A stretch of DNA of 64,000 nucleotides. Origin: Clavulina sp. PMI_390. Its lineage: Eukaryota; Basidiomycota; Agaricomycetes; Cantharellales; Hydnaceae. The notes under the pieces are model-generated. The model was not told the origin of the DNA. It saw nothing but the letters and a program-made list of their open reading frames with translations, and searched no databases. Positions 25,101-36,530 of this stretch are shown piece by piece. The stretch lies in assembly GCA_015039315.1 (NCBI GenBank), contig WIDE01000053.1:94429-158428 (forward strand), given 5' to 3'. How positions within the stretch are numbered: the first letter of the stretch is position 1; every line of letters begins with the position of its first letter. The position numbers and the translations under genes were made by a program.

Positions 25101-28100
25101 ATGGCTGAACTGCCGTCTGTGCCTCGCATCCTCGAGCGCGCCCTCTCGCCGCCACTCACTGTGCTCTCTGAGGGTCAGCAGCCATTTGGGCCCTCCTCGC
25201 ATCACTCGCACCACCACCAAAGCCATCATCACACTACCCACCACCATCCACATGCGACACACCACCCCCAATCGCATCATCACTATTCACAGCAGCAGCA
25301 GCAACAACAACAACACCATTCTCACAACCCGCATTCCATTCTCACACATTCCCCTCCTCGTTTGCTCGACGGCGGGCCCCCTCCATCAAAAAAGCGAAAG
25401 AAGACACTAGAGCAGCGTGAGCACGACCTGCAGCTCCCACCCGTCATCGCTCTTGGCCCCGCTACTTCTAGCAACGGTTCAAGTACCGCTTCCACCGTCA
25501 ACTCGGTCAGCAACCTCATCGATATCACCGCGACGCCCTATCCATCCCCGCCTGGAGGTAGCGGGAGTGCTGGTGGTCCCAGTCACGCTGGTTCCCACGG
25601 AGGAGGATCCATGTCCATCTCCATGTCCTCGCCGGACTACTCCTCGTCCTCAGGAAACAACGTCATCGGCATCGCTCCAGGCGGAGTCGGCGTCGGAGGC
25701 AATGGAGGGGGTCCCCCAGGTGCCATCCCCGAACCACGCCGTCTCCGTCGTCTCCACGAAGCGTGCGCCCGGTGTCGGCGCAAAAAGATCAAGTGCGACA
25801 GCATGATGCCCAATTGCGGCGCATGTGCAACCGCCGGCGTCGAGTGCACCCAAGAGGACCGCCATCGCCAGATGCTCAAACCCCGCGCATGGACCGACCA
25901 GCTCGAGACACAGGTCGAAAAGTGTGTTGCGCTGCTCGAGCGGTTGATTGATGGCTTTAGGATCAGCGATGTCGATCATTGGCTCGCCGTGTATGGACCT
26001 GGCTCTGGAGTGGCTGCACGGCCTCCTTCTGGTAGTAGCTCGGCCCCACCACCTCCGCCTGCTACGGCTACAGCAGGTGTCGGCACTCCGACGACGCCTG
26101 GTGCGCCTTACCCCGGTGCTGCCCCTCATCCCCACGAGTATCATCATCCCGACGCGGCGCACTCCCACCCCCAGTATGCCGCAGGAGCAGCACCCACGTC
26201 TGCGTCTTCCTCTTCCTCCACTCGTCCAGGTGCTGGTGGTGCTGGTCCCTCGGGCCCGGGCAATCGCGAGGTCATCGTCAAACTCGAGCCCCCGCCCCCG
26301 CCAACCATCTCCTCGTCCTCCGCCGCAAATGCCTCGATGGCCGCCGCGGACGACAAGGGCCGCGATCCGAACGGGAACGACATGTCGGCGTTTGCGGGTC
26401 TCATTCGAGGATTCGGAGTGGGCAAGGTATATGCGAAGGGCGTTAAGCCTGGTGAGTTGCTCTGGGACTTTGCTTTTTTCGGGTCTCAATCAATTGGCTT
26501 TCTTCACTTGCCTTTTCGCTTGTGAAAGTTTTCTTCCTTCTCGTTTGCTCTCTTTCTCCTTTTTCTCTCTTGATCGCGAGTTGAGTTGGACGCTTTTGGC
26601 TGATCAAGTTGAATCACTTTTCTTTCCTTTCTCTTAATCGCTGATGTGGTGTATGCGCGCCCACACACATCAATCTCCACCATTGCATGCATGACGTGCT
26701 CCGCGGTTATCACATCTAATCGCAATACGTCCACGGTGGCCGCTACATGCTCCCTCGTCCATCTCCTGTGTGCCTGTTGGTTGTGCACTCTGTTTTTCCT
26801 TTGCAGAACCGGCCTTCCGAGAGGATGTCATCGGCGGTATAGGCATGTCTCGTCTCAACGCGTTCTCCAAGCCCCACAACCCAACACACTGGACATCTGT
26901 TGGCCTTCGGCGGGATTCGATACCCATGCCTCCACCCCCACCTCCTCACCTCTCGGCGGCAGCATCCTCTGCCTACTCCAGCACGGGGAACCCCGGGTCT
27001 TCTTCGTCTGCTTCTGGCTCTGGCCGCTTCTCCACCTCTTCCTCGTCGGCCCCCACGCCTGGATCTGGAGCTTCCCCATACACCAACTACTCCGCCGCCC
27101 CTCCGTCCTCCTCTGAATCATCCAACTACAACTTCCTCCTCCCGCGTGATCGCCACCTTGCGCAAAAAGTGCTCGACTGCTACTTTGACAACCTCAATCC
27201 GCACCGACCGGTGTTTATGCGCGATGAGTTTATGGAAAAGGTGCAGGCGCTGTATGATTCGTTGGATGAGGAGCAGCGTGCGGTGAGTGCTGCTGCTGCT
27301 GGTGCAGAGGAGCGGGATCGAGAGGGCCGAAAGCGGGCGATGAGCATCGATTCGCCCGTGGCGCCCATGATGATGAATGGCGGAGAGCATGGGTCTTCGG
27401 TCCCACTTGGTCACTCTGCATCATCGTCTTCTTCGACTGCCACTTCGATGTCTCCGACAACATCCTATTTCCCGCATGGACAACCACAATATGGGCAGCA
27501 GCAGCAACGCCCATCCCACCCGCCCTCGCGCAACTCACAGCCCCAGCTCCCAGTTCATCACCCTACGACGACGAACCCTACTGCTGCGAACCCTGCTAGC
27601 GATGCCGGCTTCCTCTGCTCCGTCTACCTCGTCTTTGCACTGGGCACGATGGCACTGCGGAATCGTCGAGTGCAGCATCAAGATGGCGCACGCGGGAAGA
27701 ACAAGAGCAAGAACAAGGATAAGGGCAAGGAGGACGAAGACGAAGTTGGGCCATACGACGACCCAGCGCTGTTCGCGGCACTCGAGGAGCATTGGCCGAG
27801 CCACGAGGACTTTTACGATCTGGCGCTCGCGCTCAAGACGGATCTGGCAAATAGCATTTCGACGCTGCAGGCGTTGATTCTACTGCATTGGTACTTGTAT
27901 TGCGAGGTGCGTGTTTATTCTATTCTTGCATTTGGAAGGGGGGACTAAGTGTTCTTTTCTCTCATGGCATGGATTCGCGCGCTAATGTCTCTATGCGTCT
28001 CTTCTTCCTTTCTGGGATGCGGTATACAGCGACATGGAAAGGCCCTTTGGCGACTCGTAGGAAATCTGATCCGCCTGGCCATCGAACTCGGGCTGCACCA

Positions 28101-31083
28101 CGATCCGTCGGAGCAGGACGGCACATTCACGTTCAAGGAGCGTCAGCTCCGCTCCCAGTTATGGTATATCTGCCTGGTGCATGATCGCGGAACGTCCATC
28201 ATGTTTGGGCGCCCGCTCGCTGTGCAGAGTGCGGATTACAAGACGCCGTTCCCTCATCGGTTCATCCCGCCTGGGCCCAGCGGGGCGCTGGGAGAGCCTA
28301 GTCCCACGGGAGGAGACGAGGGTGGTCCTTCGGCTGCTTCGTGTGCTCCTGGTACGGCAGGTGGGAGCGGGAGTGGTGTGGCGAGCAATAGCACGAGTCC
28401 TGGTGCCGGGAGCAGCAGCAGCGCCGTGGTAACAGGAGGGGACGTCAAGCGGCAGTTTTTCTCGGAGGACTTTGATCTCAGCAACGGTCTCTGTGAGATC
28501 CAAGGCGAGATTGTGTGCTCGCTCTTGCGCCCTGGCAAGTTGAGCGGCGAGCAGGTCATTGTGCATGCGATCAATATTGAGCGCTTGCTGGAGGATTGGC
28601 GCCAGTCGATGCCCGCGAGCTATAAACGCTGGGTCGGTGCGAGCTCGTTGTTTAGGGTGAATTCGAGTCCCGGTATTGCGGGACGGCTGCATGTGGGCGA
28701 GGAGGGCGAACAGGATGAGCTGTTAGCCGACGTAACCGTTGATGGTGGCCTCGTTATGCTCAAGTACTTGATCTTGAGGTACGTTCTTACTTTGATCCTT
28801 TGTTTGCTTCATTGCTCGTCCTGCATTTTTCGTTGCTTGGGCTATCCTGAGTCACAGCGTCTTGAATGAGTTCTGCACTTCGAGCGGATTCATTCGGCGA
28901 CGAGCGAGATGGATGGTCAATCCTGACATTTCATTATCCTCACAACGCTTATCTCTGATTATTGTCTCCGTCCGCTGCATTACATGCATACATGCTTATT
29001 TTTTCTCCTTTTTATAATTTTCCCCCTTTTTTCTTTCTACAGGATGTGGCTGTTACGAACTATCTTCATGAACACTCTCGTCAAGACGAACATTCGGTTC
29101 AACGCCCTTCGGGATGGTGAGTCTCTTTGACATCTCGTTCTCATATGATCTGTCTTTTCTGTCTCGCTTCCTCGCATATCGGACCGTGATCCACCCCCCT
29201 GTGATGGTGGGACACGCGTGGTGCGTGATGATGGCGTGGCGAGCATGATCTCACGCCACCTCACGTTGAACTGCCTCAATTATGGGCAGCTCACCACCGC
29301 TAGACGGGTGCGCACGAACGCCACCACCGCCGTGGCGAGCGGGGCTGACGCAACTCATGCATGCATGTATATGCCTCTCGTGTGTCCTGAGGCGCCCACC
29401 GCTATGGATTGTGCAGCTTTGCTGCACTTCCGCGCTTTCCCTTTGTCTTTCATCCGGCCCTGACTCGTCAACTTTGCGTGGGAACGTATTGATTGCTGAC
29501 GTTCGCATTTTCTTTTTTCCCTGTTCGGGCTCTCGCTTGTCTACTAGCTGTGATTACCGCCCATAATGTGCTCGCGTTCCATTCCTGCCTGGTGCAGCAA
29601 CCGGATGTGGCCTTCTTCGTCAGTCCTATCCCTATTCAAAGTGAGTATCTTTGGGAACACTTTTACCCTTTTTGTTCGCTGTTTCTTCGGCGCCCCATGG
29701 TGTGCTTCTTCCACTACTTTTTCCCTCACTTGCTGGTGGGAAGGTAGCCTGGTCATCGCACACACCCACTGATGGAGTTACGACATTCCATCCCAGCTTC
29801 ATGGGTACCTCATTCGTGACGCTAGCCATATGCTAACCTTATTCTATTTTTCTAATTTTATAGTGACAGCCATGATTATTCTCTATGCTCGCTTCTCCAA
29901 GGTGGAAGCACTTGACCCAGAGATCGCCAAAGCTGACTGTGCCCTTGCTCTCAAACTCGTGCCGACCCTCCGATGGCGGTGGGAGCGCCAAGACAACCAA
30001 GGGAGTCATCCGCTCATCGCACGGTTGGCACACAAGCTGCTTGATGGGTTCGATGAGAACGTTGTATCGCGGCCCATGCTGATGGATGAGCAATACTGGG
30101 TCCCCAGTCATGTGCTCCAGAGCAGGGGCGAGCCGAACCTCGAGGAGATGCTAATGAGCCCACCGCCGAGCGAGATCCCACTGCCAAACCCAACCCCAGT
30201 TCCTCAACCGCAGCATCAGCCCCAACCTCAACAACAACAACAGCCGCAACAACAATCTCAGCCGATGTCATCTGCAGGTCCATCCGGCCCTACGATGGAC
30301 GACCGACGTATGTCGTCGATGGGCGTCGCGGAACCCGGGCCAATGTACCATCCTGGCCCTCCTATGATGTCATCTATGCCACCACAGACTCAGTCGGGCG
30401 TTGTCAATATGGGCGCACCGCAGTCAGCGAGCACGAGTGTCCAACCCCAGCCCCAGCCTCAGCCTCAACAGATGCCTCCTCACCCAGTGCTCATGAACTT
30501 CGACCAGTTCAACGCGGGGCAGCTGCACTACTTCCCCGACGCCACAATAGGGCCTCTTGGCCCCGTACGTCTGATGAACGAACTTGCGTATCAGCAAGCG
30601 CCGACGACTTACAATTTGCAGCAGATGGCGCGGTTGGCCAATATGGGTATGGCCGGTTATGGGCCTCCTCAAATGGCAGGTGCACCGGGAGGAGCCGGTG
30701 GCCCCATGCATCCTGGGATGGTGAGCGTCAATGTGATGGATATGGAAGGAAGTGCCATGGCCATGCAACATATGCCTCAACAGCAACAACACCAGCAAAC
30801 GCTTCCACAGCAGCAGCAGCCTCAGCACCAACAGCCCCAGCACCCACACCAGCAAATGGGTGGATTGGTCCCCACAGGAGCACTCGGGCTCGGGCTCGGG
30901 CTACCTGCGACGGCTCTCAACGCGGATGGCACGCCTGTTGGGATGCATGTGGGACAAGACGACATGCTCATGCTCAACGCTCGGGCAGCTGCGGGTCATG
31001 TGGCGGGAGGTGTCGATCCGGACGAAAAGTACGAGATTTGGCAGTCCAGACACTCGTTTGGCTATCAGCCACACGAGTACTAG
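25101..31083 (+). CDS. Large Zn2Cys6 / Fungal_trans transcription factor
   Basis: Six exons (25101-26451, 26807-27906, 28030-28778, 29043-29116, 29548-29640, 29864-31083) give 1528 aa. Low-complexity His- and Gln-rich stretches lie at residues 30-75, including an eight-Gln run. KKRKK near 95 may be a nuclear signal. The zinc cluster (about 222-250) is canonical: CARCRRKKIKCDSMMPNC followed by GACATAGVEC, CX2CX6CX6CX2CX6C. The Fungal_trans domain starts about 560 (RDRHLAQKVLDCYFDNLNPH), continues with FLCSVYLVFALGTMALRN, then RHGKALWRLVGNLIRLAIEL and LWYICLVHDRGTSIMFGRP. The last 400 residues are Gln/Pro/Met-rich, likely an activation region. The domain plan resembles basidiomycete carbon-metabolism regulators, but I cannot assign an orthologue. 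Introns (123-407 bp) are longer than in the neighbours. Confidence 0.87.
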
Positions 31084-32277
31084 GCGCTCGACCTATCGCT
31101 AGACTCGTGCTTTCCGTGTGCGTTGAGATTCCACTCGTCTCCTGTCTCCTAATCTGTCATCCCAGGGCTTTTATTACTTAATGACATTTAGCTCGGGTGC
31201 AACCACCCCTACACCCCAGCCATGCCTCTTACACGGACCATTACCTCACTGCCATCCTTCCCTCACCCCTCCACTGTTGTTTCTTCATAGACATTGCCAT
31301 CTCTCTCCCAGTCAGTCTCCATGAATGTGAAATTCCGAAACCTACCTGTTGTTGTGCTCGTACGTACACGCCTCTCCTGCCTGTGATCTGCTTTTCCTTC
31401 TTTCCCTTGCCCCTTCGCAAAGATGCGCGTTATGTTATCGCGGTCTAGATCGGATGATGATGATGACGTTGTTTACCTTTTTTTGTACCGGGTTGGGGCC
31501 CCGTGCTCATCATCATTGTCGTTGTCAACATTTACTATACTTTCCTGTTGCTTGCTTTATCCTTACCAAATTATCGTTTAGCATTTCCCCCTTTCTTCTC
31601 TTTCCCCCTCCCATATTATCTGTTGTCTATCTGTTTTGTTACTCTGTGCTCGTGGAGTTCTAAATCGTCGTTTTCCGCTACGTGCTTCTGGATCTGTTTC
31701 CCAATGTCCCAATGATTCTCATGTGCTCGAGTTTGTGTCTTTCCCACTGTCGTCTGTACTGAACAGAAAGATCGTACTCATTTTGCTCTGATGATATGCT
31801 TGAGAGGTGTGATTTCACGAGGCTGCGCTTGATTGCCCCAGGTATATGCTACTCGAGAGTGTGCCTGCATGGATATCCCAAAGCGTTCCTTGTTGGTTGG
31901 CTAGCACCGGCTCGGCTTCTCTGAGGCTGCGGGAATGCTTCTCTCCGATATGGGCAGGACTGATTGTATGCAAGGTAGCCTGTCAACGAGGAACAATCAA
32001 TTCCGTATCTCCCAGATCGATCGCTCGATTCTCGTAGCCGGCTTTTTGCATCTTGCTCCTGCTACTCGCGCTCCTAACAGCTTAGCTCCGCGATCTCAAC
32101 GGATGGACGTTGTCTCACACAGACACACAAACGACCCAGTCATTTTTACAGACATGATTCATATCATCATCAGCTGCCTAGGAGATTGCGTACAACATGC
32201 GGCTAGTAAGGGGTCCAAGTACACGGTGATACATGTATTTAACGGGAGCAATGTGAAGATACACTGAGTATCATCGT
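31084..32277. other. Intergenic / 3' UTR region
   Basis: About 1.2 kb between the convergent ends of the transcription factor and the metallothionein gene. It is C/T-rich on the plus strand to about 31700, consistent with a long 3' UTR. I see no gene in it. Confidence 0.45.
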
Positions 32278-32677
32278 TTAGCCTGGATACAGGGCGTTGA
32301 TCGTCAGCGGATAATACTTTGGACGAGTGATGAGCGGAAAGGAGAGAAAGGCGTACACTTGCACTGGCCCTCAGCGCAGCCGCAGGTCTCACCGCAACCA
32401 CAAGATTCCTGGCCGCAGCCGTAGTCAACGATGGTCTGAGTGGACTGTGTAGGGCGGAAGAGTCATATGTAGAGAAGAGCAGACAATGGAGATCCCCCAC
32501 ATCGCGTCACCAGACAGAGGATGAAGCGGGATAAGGTCGGGGGCGGAGGTATGACAGATGAATAGGTGTCGGGAGCAAGAGCAAGGATAGCACAATCAAT
32601 CGGTGAAGGAGCGAATCAGCACGACATATCGATGGACGATGGGCTCATACGAGAAACGGTGCACGTACAACGGCCAT
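32278..32677 (-). CDS. Fungal metallothionein, 33 aa, three coding exons
   Basis: Small Cys-rich metal-binding protein, too short for ordinary ORF finding. Exons: 32677-32669 (9 nt), 32444-32357 (88 nt) and 32282-32278 (5 nt, giving the end of the last Cys codon plus TAA). The product starts MAVSTQTIVDYGCGQ and ends CGCAEGQCKC. It has seven Cys at 13, 18, 20, 24, 26, 31 and 33, a single Cys followed by three CXC pairs. No other aromatic residue follows Tyr11, and there is no His. This fits fungal Cu/Cd metallothioneins, which buffer cytosolic metal. Intron 1 is 224 bp and intron 2 is 74 bp (GTACGC...CCAG, with a GCTGAC branch-like site). An alternative acceptor CTCAG nine bases later would drop STQ in frame. 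A TATA box lies 84 bp upstream of the ATG. Confidence 0.82.
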
Positions 32678-32760
32678 TATGGATGTTTGGATTTCGCGGG
32701 ATTTGTGTGTGTGGGTGAAGGTGGGTGGAGAGAGTAGACCAAGAGGGCGATCCCAGAAGG

Positions 32761-32767
32761 CTTTATA
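32761..32767 (-). promoter_or_regulatory. TATA box of the metallothionein gene
   Basis: TATAAAG on the minus strand, 84 bp before the start codon. A strong TATA box suits a highly inducible gene such as metallothionein. No experimentally defined metal-response element was recognised nearby. Confidence 0.6.
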
Positions 32768-33861
32768 CCCTCCTTTCCCCCTTTAGATGGAATCCAGTGG
32801 AAGATCGCTCACGTGCGTCAGCGCGCGGTTTTGTGGACACTCGCCTATAGGTTCGCGGCAAGTGGTTACATGTATTCAGCCCCAGCCCCCCAATACATAT
32901 TGGAATTTATCAGATTAGGGGCCGCGGCCGTTGGCTTGGGTTTGGGGCGCGGCGATTCGGGAATCAACTTGAAAAGAGTGGCGTTCCTTAGAACAATGTT
33001 CCCTTCTCCGATCTTCCTTCCTTCTTTCTGCTGGCTTACTATAGACGATTAAGACGACCTCAGCTCTCGTACCGCCATAGTCCCCGCCTGAAGCCAAGAG
33101 ACGACGGACAATACGCCGGCGAACCACCCTGTCACGCATATTAAATAATCTTTTCGTTTAGGATGAACAAAAGACGAGCAGAACCGCTGGAGGCCCACGC
33201 TGTCAAATGAGCGCTTTTCTGGACACTCTGCGTCTCCAACCGCCAGAGCAATTATAGATCGCCGACGGATGGCGGCTGGTGGTGCAGGGTCATCCTCTCT
33301 TCTCGCAAGTTCGGGAAGCAGGCCATGAGGAGACGTAATTGGTATTACGGGAGGTCAACTGTTCGACGGGACGCTTGACAGTTGACGCTTGTTCGTTCCT
33401 GCACCCTTTTGGCGTTACGCATCCCCGGAACTTCACCTTTCGTCTTGCAGTATGATAAGCCATCCTTAATCGGCTTTTTTCCTTAAATAGTTAGGTACTC
33501 TATCGTGAATAATGAAGGGTCACAATGGAAAAGCATCTAGTGCTGAAAAAACTTTTTTATGAGGTATACATAAACCCGCAAGTGCACTGGCAGCAATTCA
33601 CCTCCATTGATCGCTGTAACCATGTACATACAGAGGTGACCCAAAATCTAGAGAAAGTAAGTAAAAAAGAAAGGGCACATGCTAAAAGAAGGTTGAGACG
33701 AAAGAAAGTTTGTGGTGCCGGAGTCATAGATAATTCATATATCTATGACGAGCGTGATTGTGAGTAGGAGCACTAAATCAGCCTCAAAACATCGGCACTA
33801 CGACCGAGATTACTCACAAGAATAGCGTGAATAGATGGCCTGAAATGGAACCAAAGGGGGG
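32768..33861. other. Intergenic region
   Basis: About 1.1 kb separating the metallothionein promoter from the 3' end of the first GT18-like gene. The stretch 33460-33780 is AT-rich compared with its surroundings and holds an open frame (33525-33767) of basic composition without a recognisable motif or codon bias like its neighbours. I do not call it a gene. Confidence 0.4.
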
Positions 33862-35832
33862 TTAGGTGGGTGGCCAGTCGCGCTGGTGGGCAGCAGATCG
33901 GCGAGCTAGGCCAAAGCGCTCGAGTTCTGCCGGTGGTGCCTCGAGCTCTGCCTTTTCAAGCCAGTCCGTATCGAGGAACTTGGCCCACCGTGCTCGAACG
34001 GCTGCCGTCGTCATACTAGGGGGTATATAGCTGTTGGATTGCCAAAAGTCAAGTGTGTTACCTCATTTATGCAGGCTCGTGGGGCTTATGAAAATATACG
34101 CACCTGACAAAGGTGTTCTCTATTGATCCCCGCAGGGCATCTTGGAACCCTGCTTCATCCTGCTTGAATACGTTGTACACGTATGGTGCGTCGACCCATT
34201 TAAGCCCGGTGTTCTGAGCAACCCAGGCACGACGATCGTCTGGGTGTTCGGGATCATGCTATGGGCAAGAGTATATGAGTGATAAGGGAGAAGCTAGCCG
34301 AAAGAATGGAGGATTGGAGTGAACGTACATGATTGATCGGATTCAAGTAAGGCACTCCCATGCATAGGGCAACATATGGTTGCACCATACTAATCAATGA
34401 GGACAAAAAAGAAAATCAGATGACTAACAAGAATAACAAGGCCAAGAGTAAGCGAGAAGACTGGACATACTCCCGAGGATCCCAGAGCCCTACGAATATA
34501 GACGCCTTGGCCATTTCGTCCAACAGGTCCTTATCAGACATCTTACTGCGGTCAAGTTCAACTAGCGTCTTCGGTACGACCCAGACTCCCTTGGCGCTTT
34601 CATAATATTTGAGACGCGCGGTCTGTGGGTCAAGGGCGGCATATGGCTGTACGTTCGTAGCCGCAACCGCACGGTCAAACCACGAGGGCTTCCACACATT
34701 GTGGTACGTCCAGAAGTACGTCTCGAGGTTCGCATGGATAAAAGCCCGATGGTGCGGATCCTTGGGACGCGCTGCGGCGGGAACTGAGGGGAAGATCTTA
34801 TTTGCACATTGTTCTTCAATCGAGAACCCAATGTACGTCTGTCCGCCATGAAAGGGCTCGCTGACGAGCGTCCAGGGAAGCCCGAGCGGGGAGCCAGGGA
34901 ACTCGTCGTTGCTCCAGCCAAAGATCTTGTACGCGGGGATGCCTTGTGGGAAGCGACGTGACTTTACGCAGCCAACCTCGATCGTGGATATGACGGCTTC
35001 CTCATCCTCTTCTTCTACCTTGTCGAGGTCACTGGACGCGAAACATGACTTAAGGTGGTAAACGTGATCGCCCTCTTGGAAGATGACGGCGTGTACGAGA
35101 GAGGGGAACAGCTTGTGGATCTCAACGGCCCATGTTGAGTTGACGTTACTAAAGACATACGATGCACCCAAGTTATCGAGGGACTTGAGAGCAGAGTGCG
35201 CATAGTAGTCATCTCGCTTGGGCGTGAGGTCGCGGGCATGAGGGAAGATGAATGCGTCCAGAATAACAACTATTGACATCAATATTGATATTAGTGAGTA
35301 ATGTTGTTGAAATAGGTAATGCAGGAAGGAAAGAAGGCTGTCATTTAGTATGAGGCCTCGGGCAGGCGGGCGGCGGGCAATACATACGTTTTGACTGGTA
35401 GTGCGCACATGTTCCACCAAACACACAGTCGACGAGGCCCTCTAGTACTTTGCGATTGTGCTTGGAAATGAACCTGTCAGCCTCTTCGCGCGCTGCCCGT
35501 CCACCTATATAGCCCTCGAAGCGTGCGTCTGGCCGTTCGACGAGAAGTGGCTGGAGTGCATTCAGAGTCTCTTGTCTGTTGTGAGGCATACTCTCCGCAA
35601 GGACGTTCTTGGTTTTGGGTGCAGGTGGGAGTTTTTCACCAAGAGGAAGCCTTCCTTTTGCTGGATGGGATCCAAGATTCTGTTCATCTGCTGTAGGGAG
35701 CTTGACAAGTGGTGGATATCGATTTGAGCTGGTGACGTTATCATTGGAGTCGGACCGTCGATAAAGATAGATTATACCAAGCAACATAACAAGAAGGAGC
35801 GGGTTGAGTTTCGAGGTCGCTAGACGAGGCAT
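33862..35832 (-). CDS. GT18-like (GnT-V type) type II membrane glycosyltransferase, tandem copy A
   Basis: Five exons (35832-35388, 35269-34471, 34389-34329, 34258-34104, 34030-33862) give 542 aa. Cytosolic MPRLATSK is followed by a signal-anchor helix (LNPLLLVMLLGIIYLYRR), a Pro-rich stem, then a lumenal domain. Conserved blocks include VILDAFIFPHARDLTPKRDD, GASYVFSNVNSTWAVEIHKL and WTLVSEPFHGGQTYIGFSIE. The donor-site-like region reads KASIFVGLWDPRDMVQP, VALCMGVPYLNP and APYVYNVFKQDEAGF. The last blocks resemble the C-terminal part of family 18 glycosyltransferases (alpha-1,6-mannosylglycoprotein GlcNAc-transferase V). Expected in the Golgi, facing the lumen. The family call rests on recognised motifs; the donor and acceptor are inferred. 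This copy has the longest C-terminus of the three. Confidence 0.8.
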
Positions 35833-36530
35833 CGTGGTGGGTAGTGAGTGGTGGCCCGGAGCGAGGGGGGCTAACACACGAGTCGGGCTCGAAGCACCCG
35901 CTCGCAATGGACCTTCTGAGAAAATGTTATTGCGAGTTGAGCGCCAAGCCGACCAAAATTGTTTATCGCATTTAGATTGGATTGATTTGCAATGGGGCGC
36001 TCTCAGTCAGAGTGGCCGCTCGGCTGTATTGAAGCGTGGGGTTAGTTTCTTTTCGTGTCAGGCACGAACACCACGCTACTGCCTGAGACGCGTGGAGGAG
36101 ACCTCCGAGGTATCAAGCGACTCCGTCATCCAGTTTCGAATCGAGGGCGTCAATAGGGTCAAGGCACCATTCTTAGCATAGCCACCAATTCAATTTATCG
36201 CTTGGCGGTGAGCTTATCTCTCCAGGTTTCCAGGTCATCAACGCCAAATTAATATTCTGGTTCGGAAGACCCTCGCTTTTCATTTTTCCTAGTCCAGAGT
36301 GGCCTGGGTATACAAAAGATGCATGATCATTAGGAGGACGCTGGGGATGTGTTGCGTATTGAATGTGACAAAAGGATGATGGACGTAGTATATCTGGGCG
36401 AATGGGCGCGCGCGGATTCGTCTCAAAGCATAGCGTGAATAGAGGTAATGCTACCCACAAGTTTATTATACTGAGCACTCTATAGGTAAAGGTGAAAGAA
36501 AGACTATGTGGATTAGCGCAGTGAGTATGA
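35833..36530. repeat. Duplicated promoter of GT18 copy A and 3' flank of copy B
   Basis: The first ~350 bp share blocks with the flanks upstream of copies B and C: GGTGGCCCGGAGCGAGG, TTGAGCGCCAA, ATTTGCAATGG and GTTAGTTTC...GTGTCAGGCAC. The promoter was therefore duplicated with the gene. The rest (36181-36530) is the downstream flank of copy B, without a gene. Confidence 0.7.

Noticed and set aside
25270..25320. CAG/CAA and CAC-rich tract, possible microsatellite or array
   Set aside because: It lies in frame inside the large transcription factor and encodes its Gln/His-rich segment; low-complexity coding explains it.
33525..33767. Open frame of 80 codons in an AT-rich patch, basic C-terminus
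   Set aside because: No motif, codon use unlike neighbouring genes, no splice-consistent extension and no recognised promoter.
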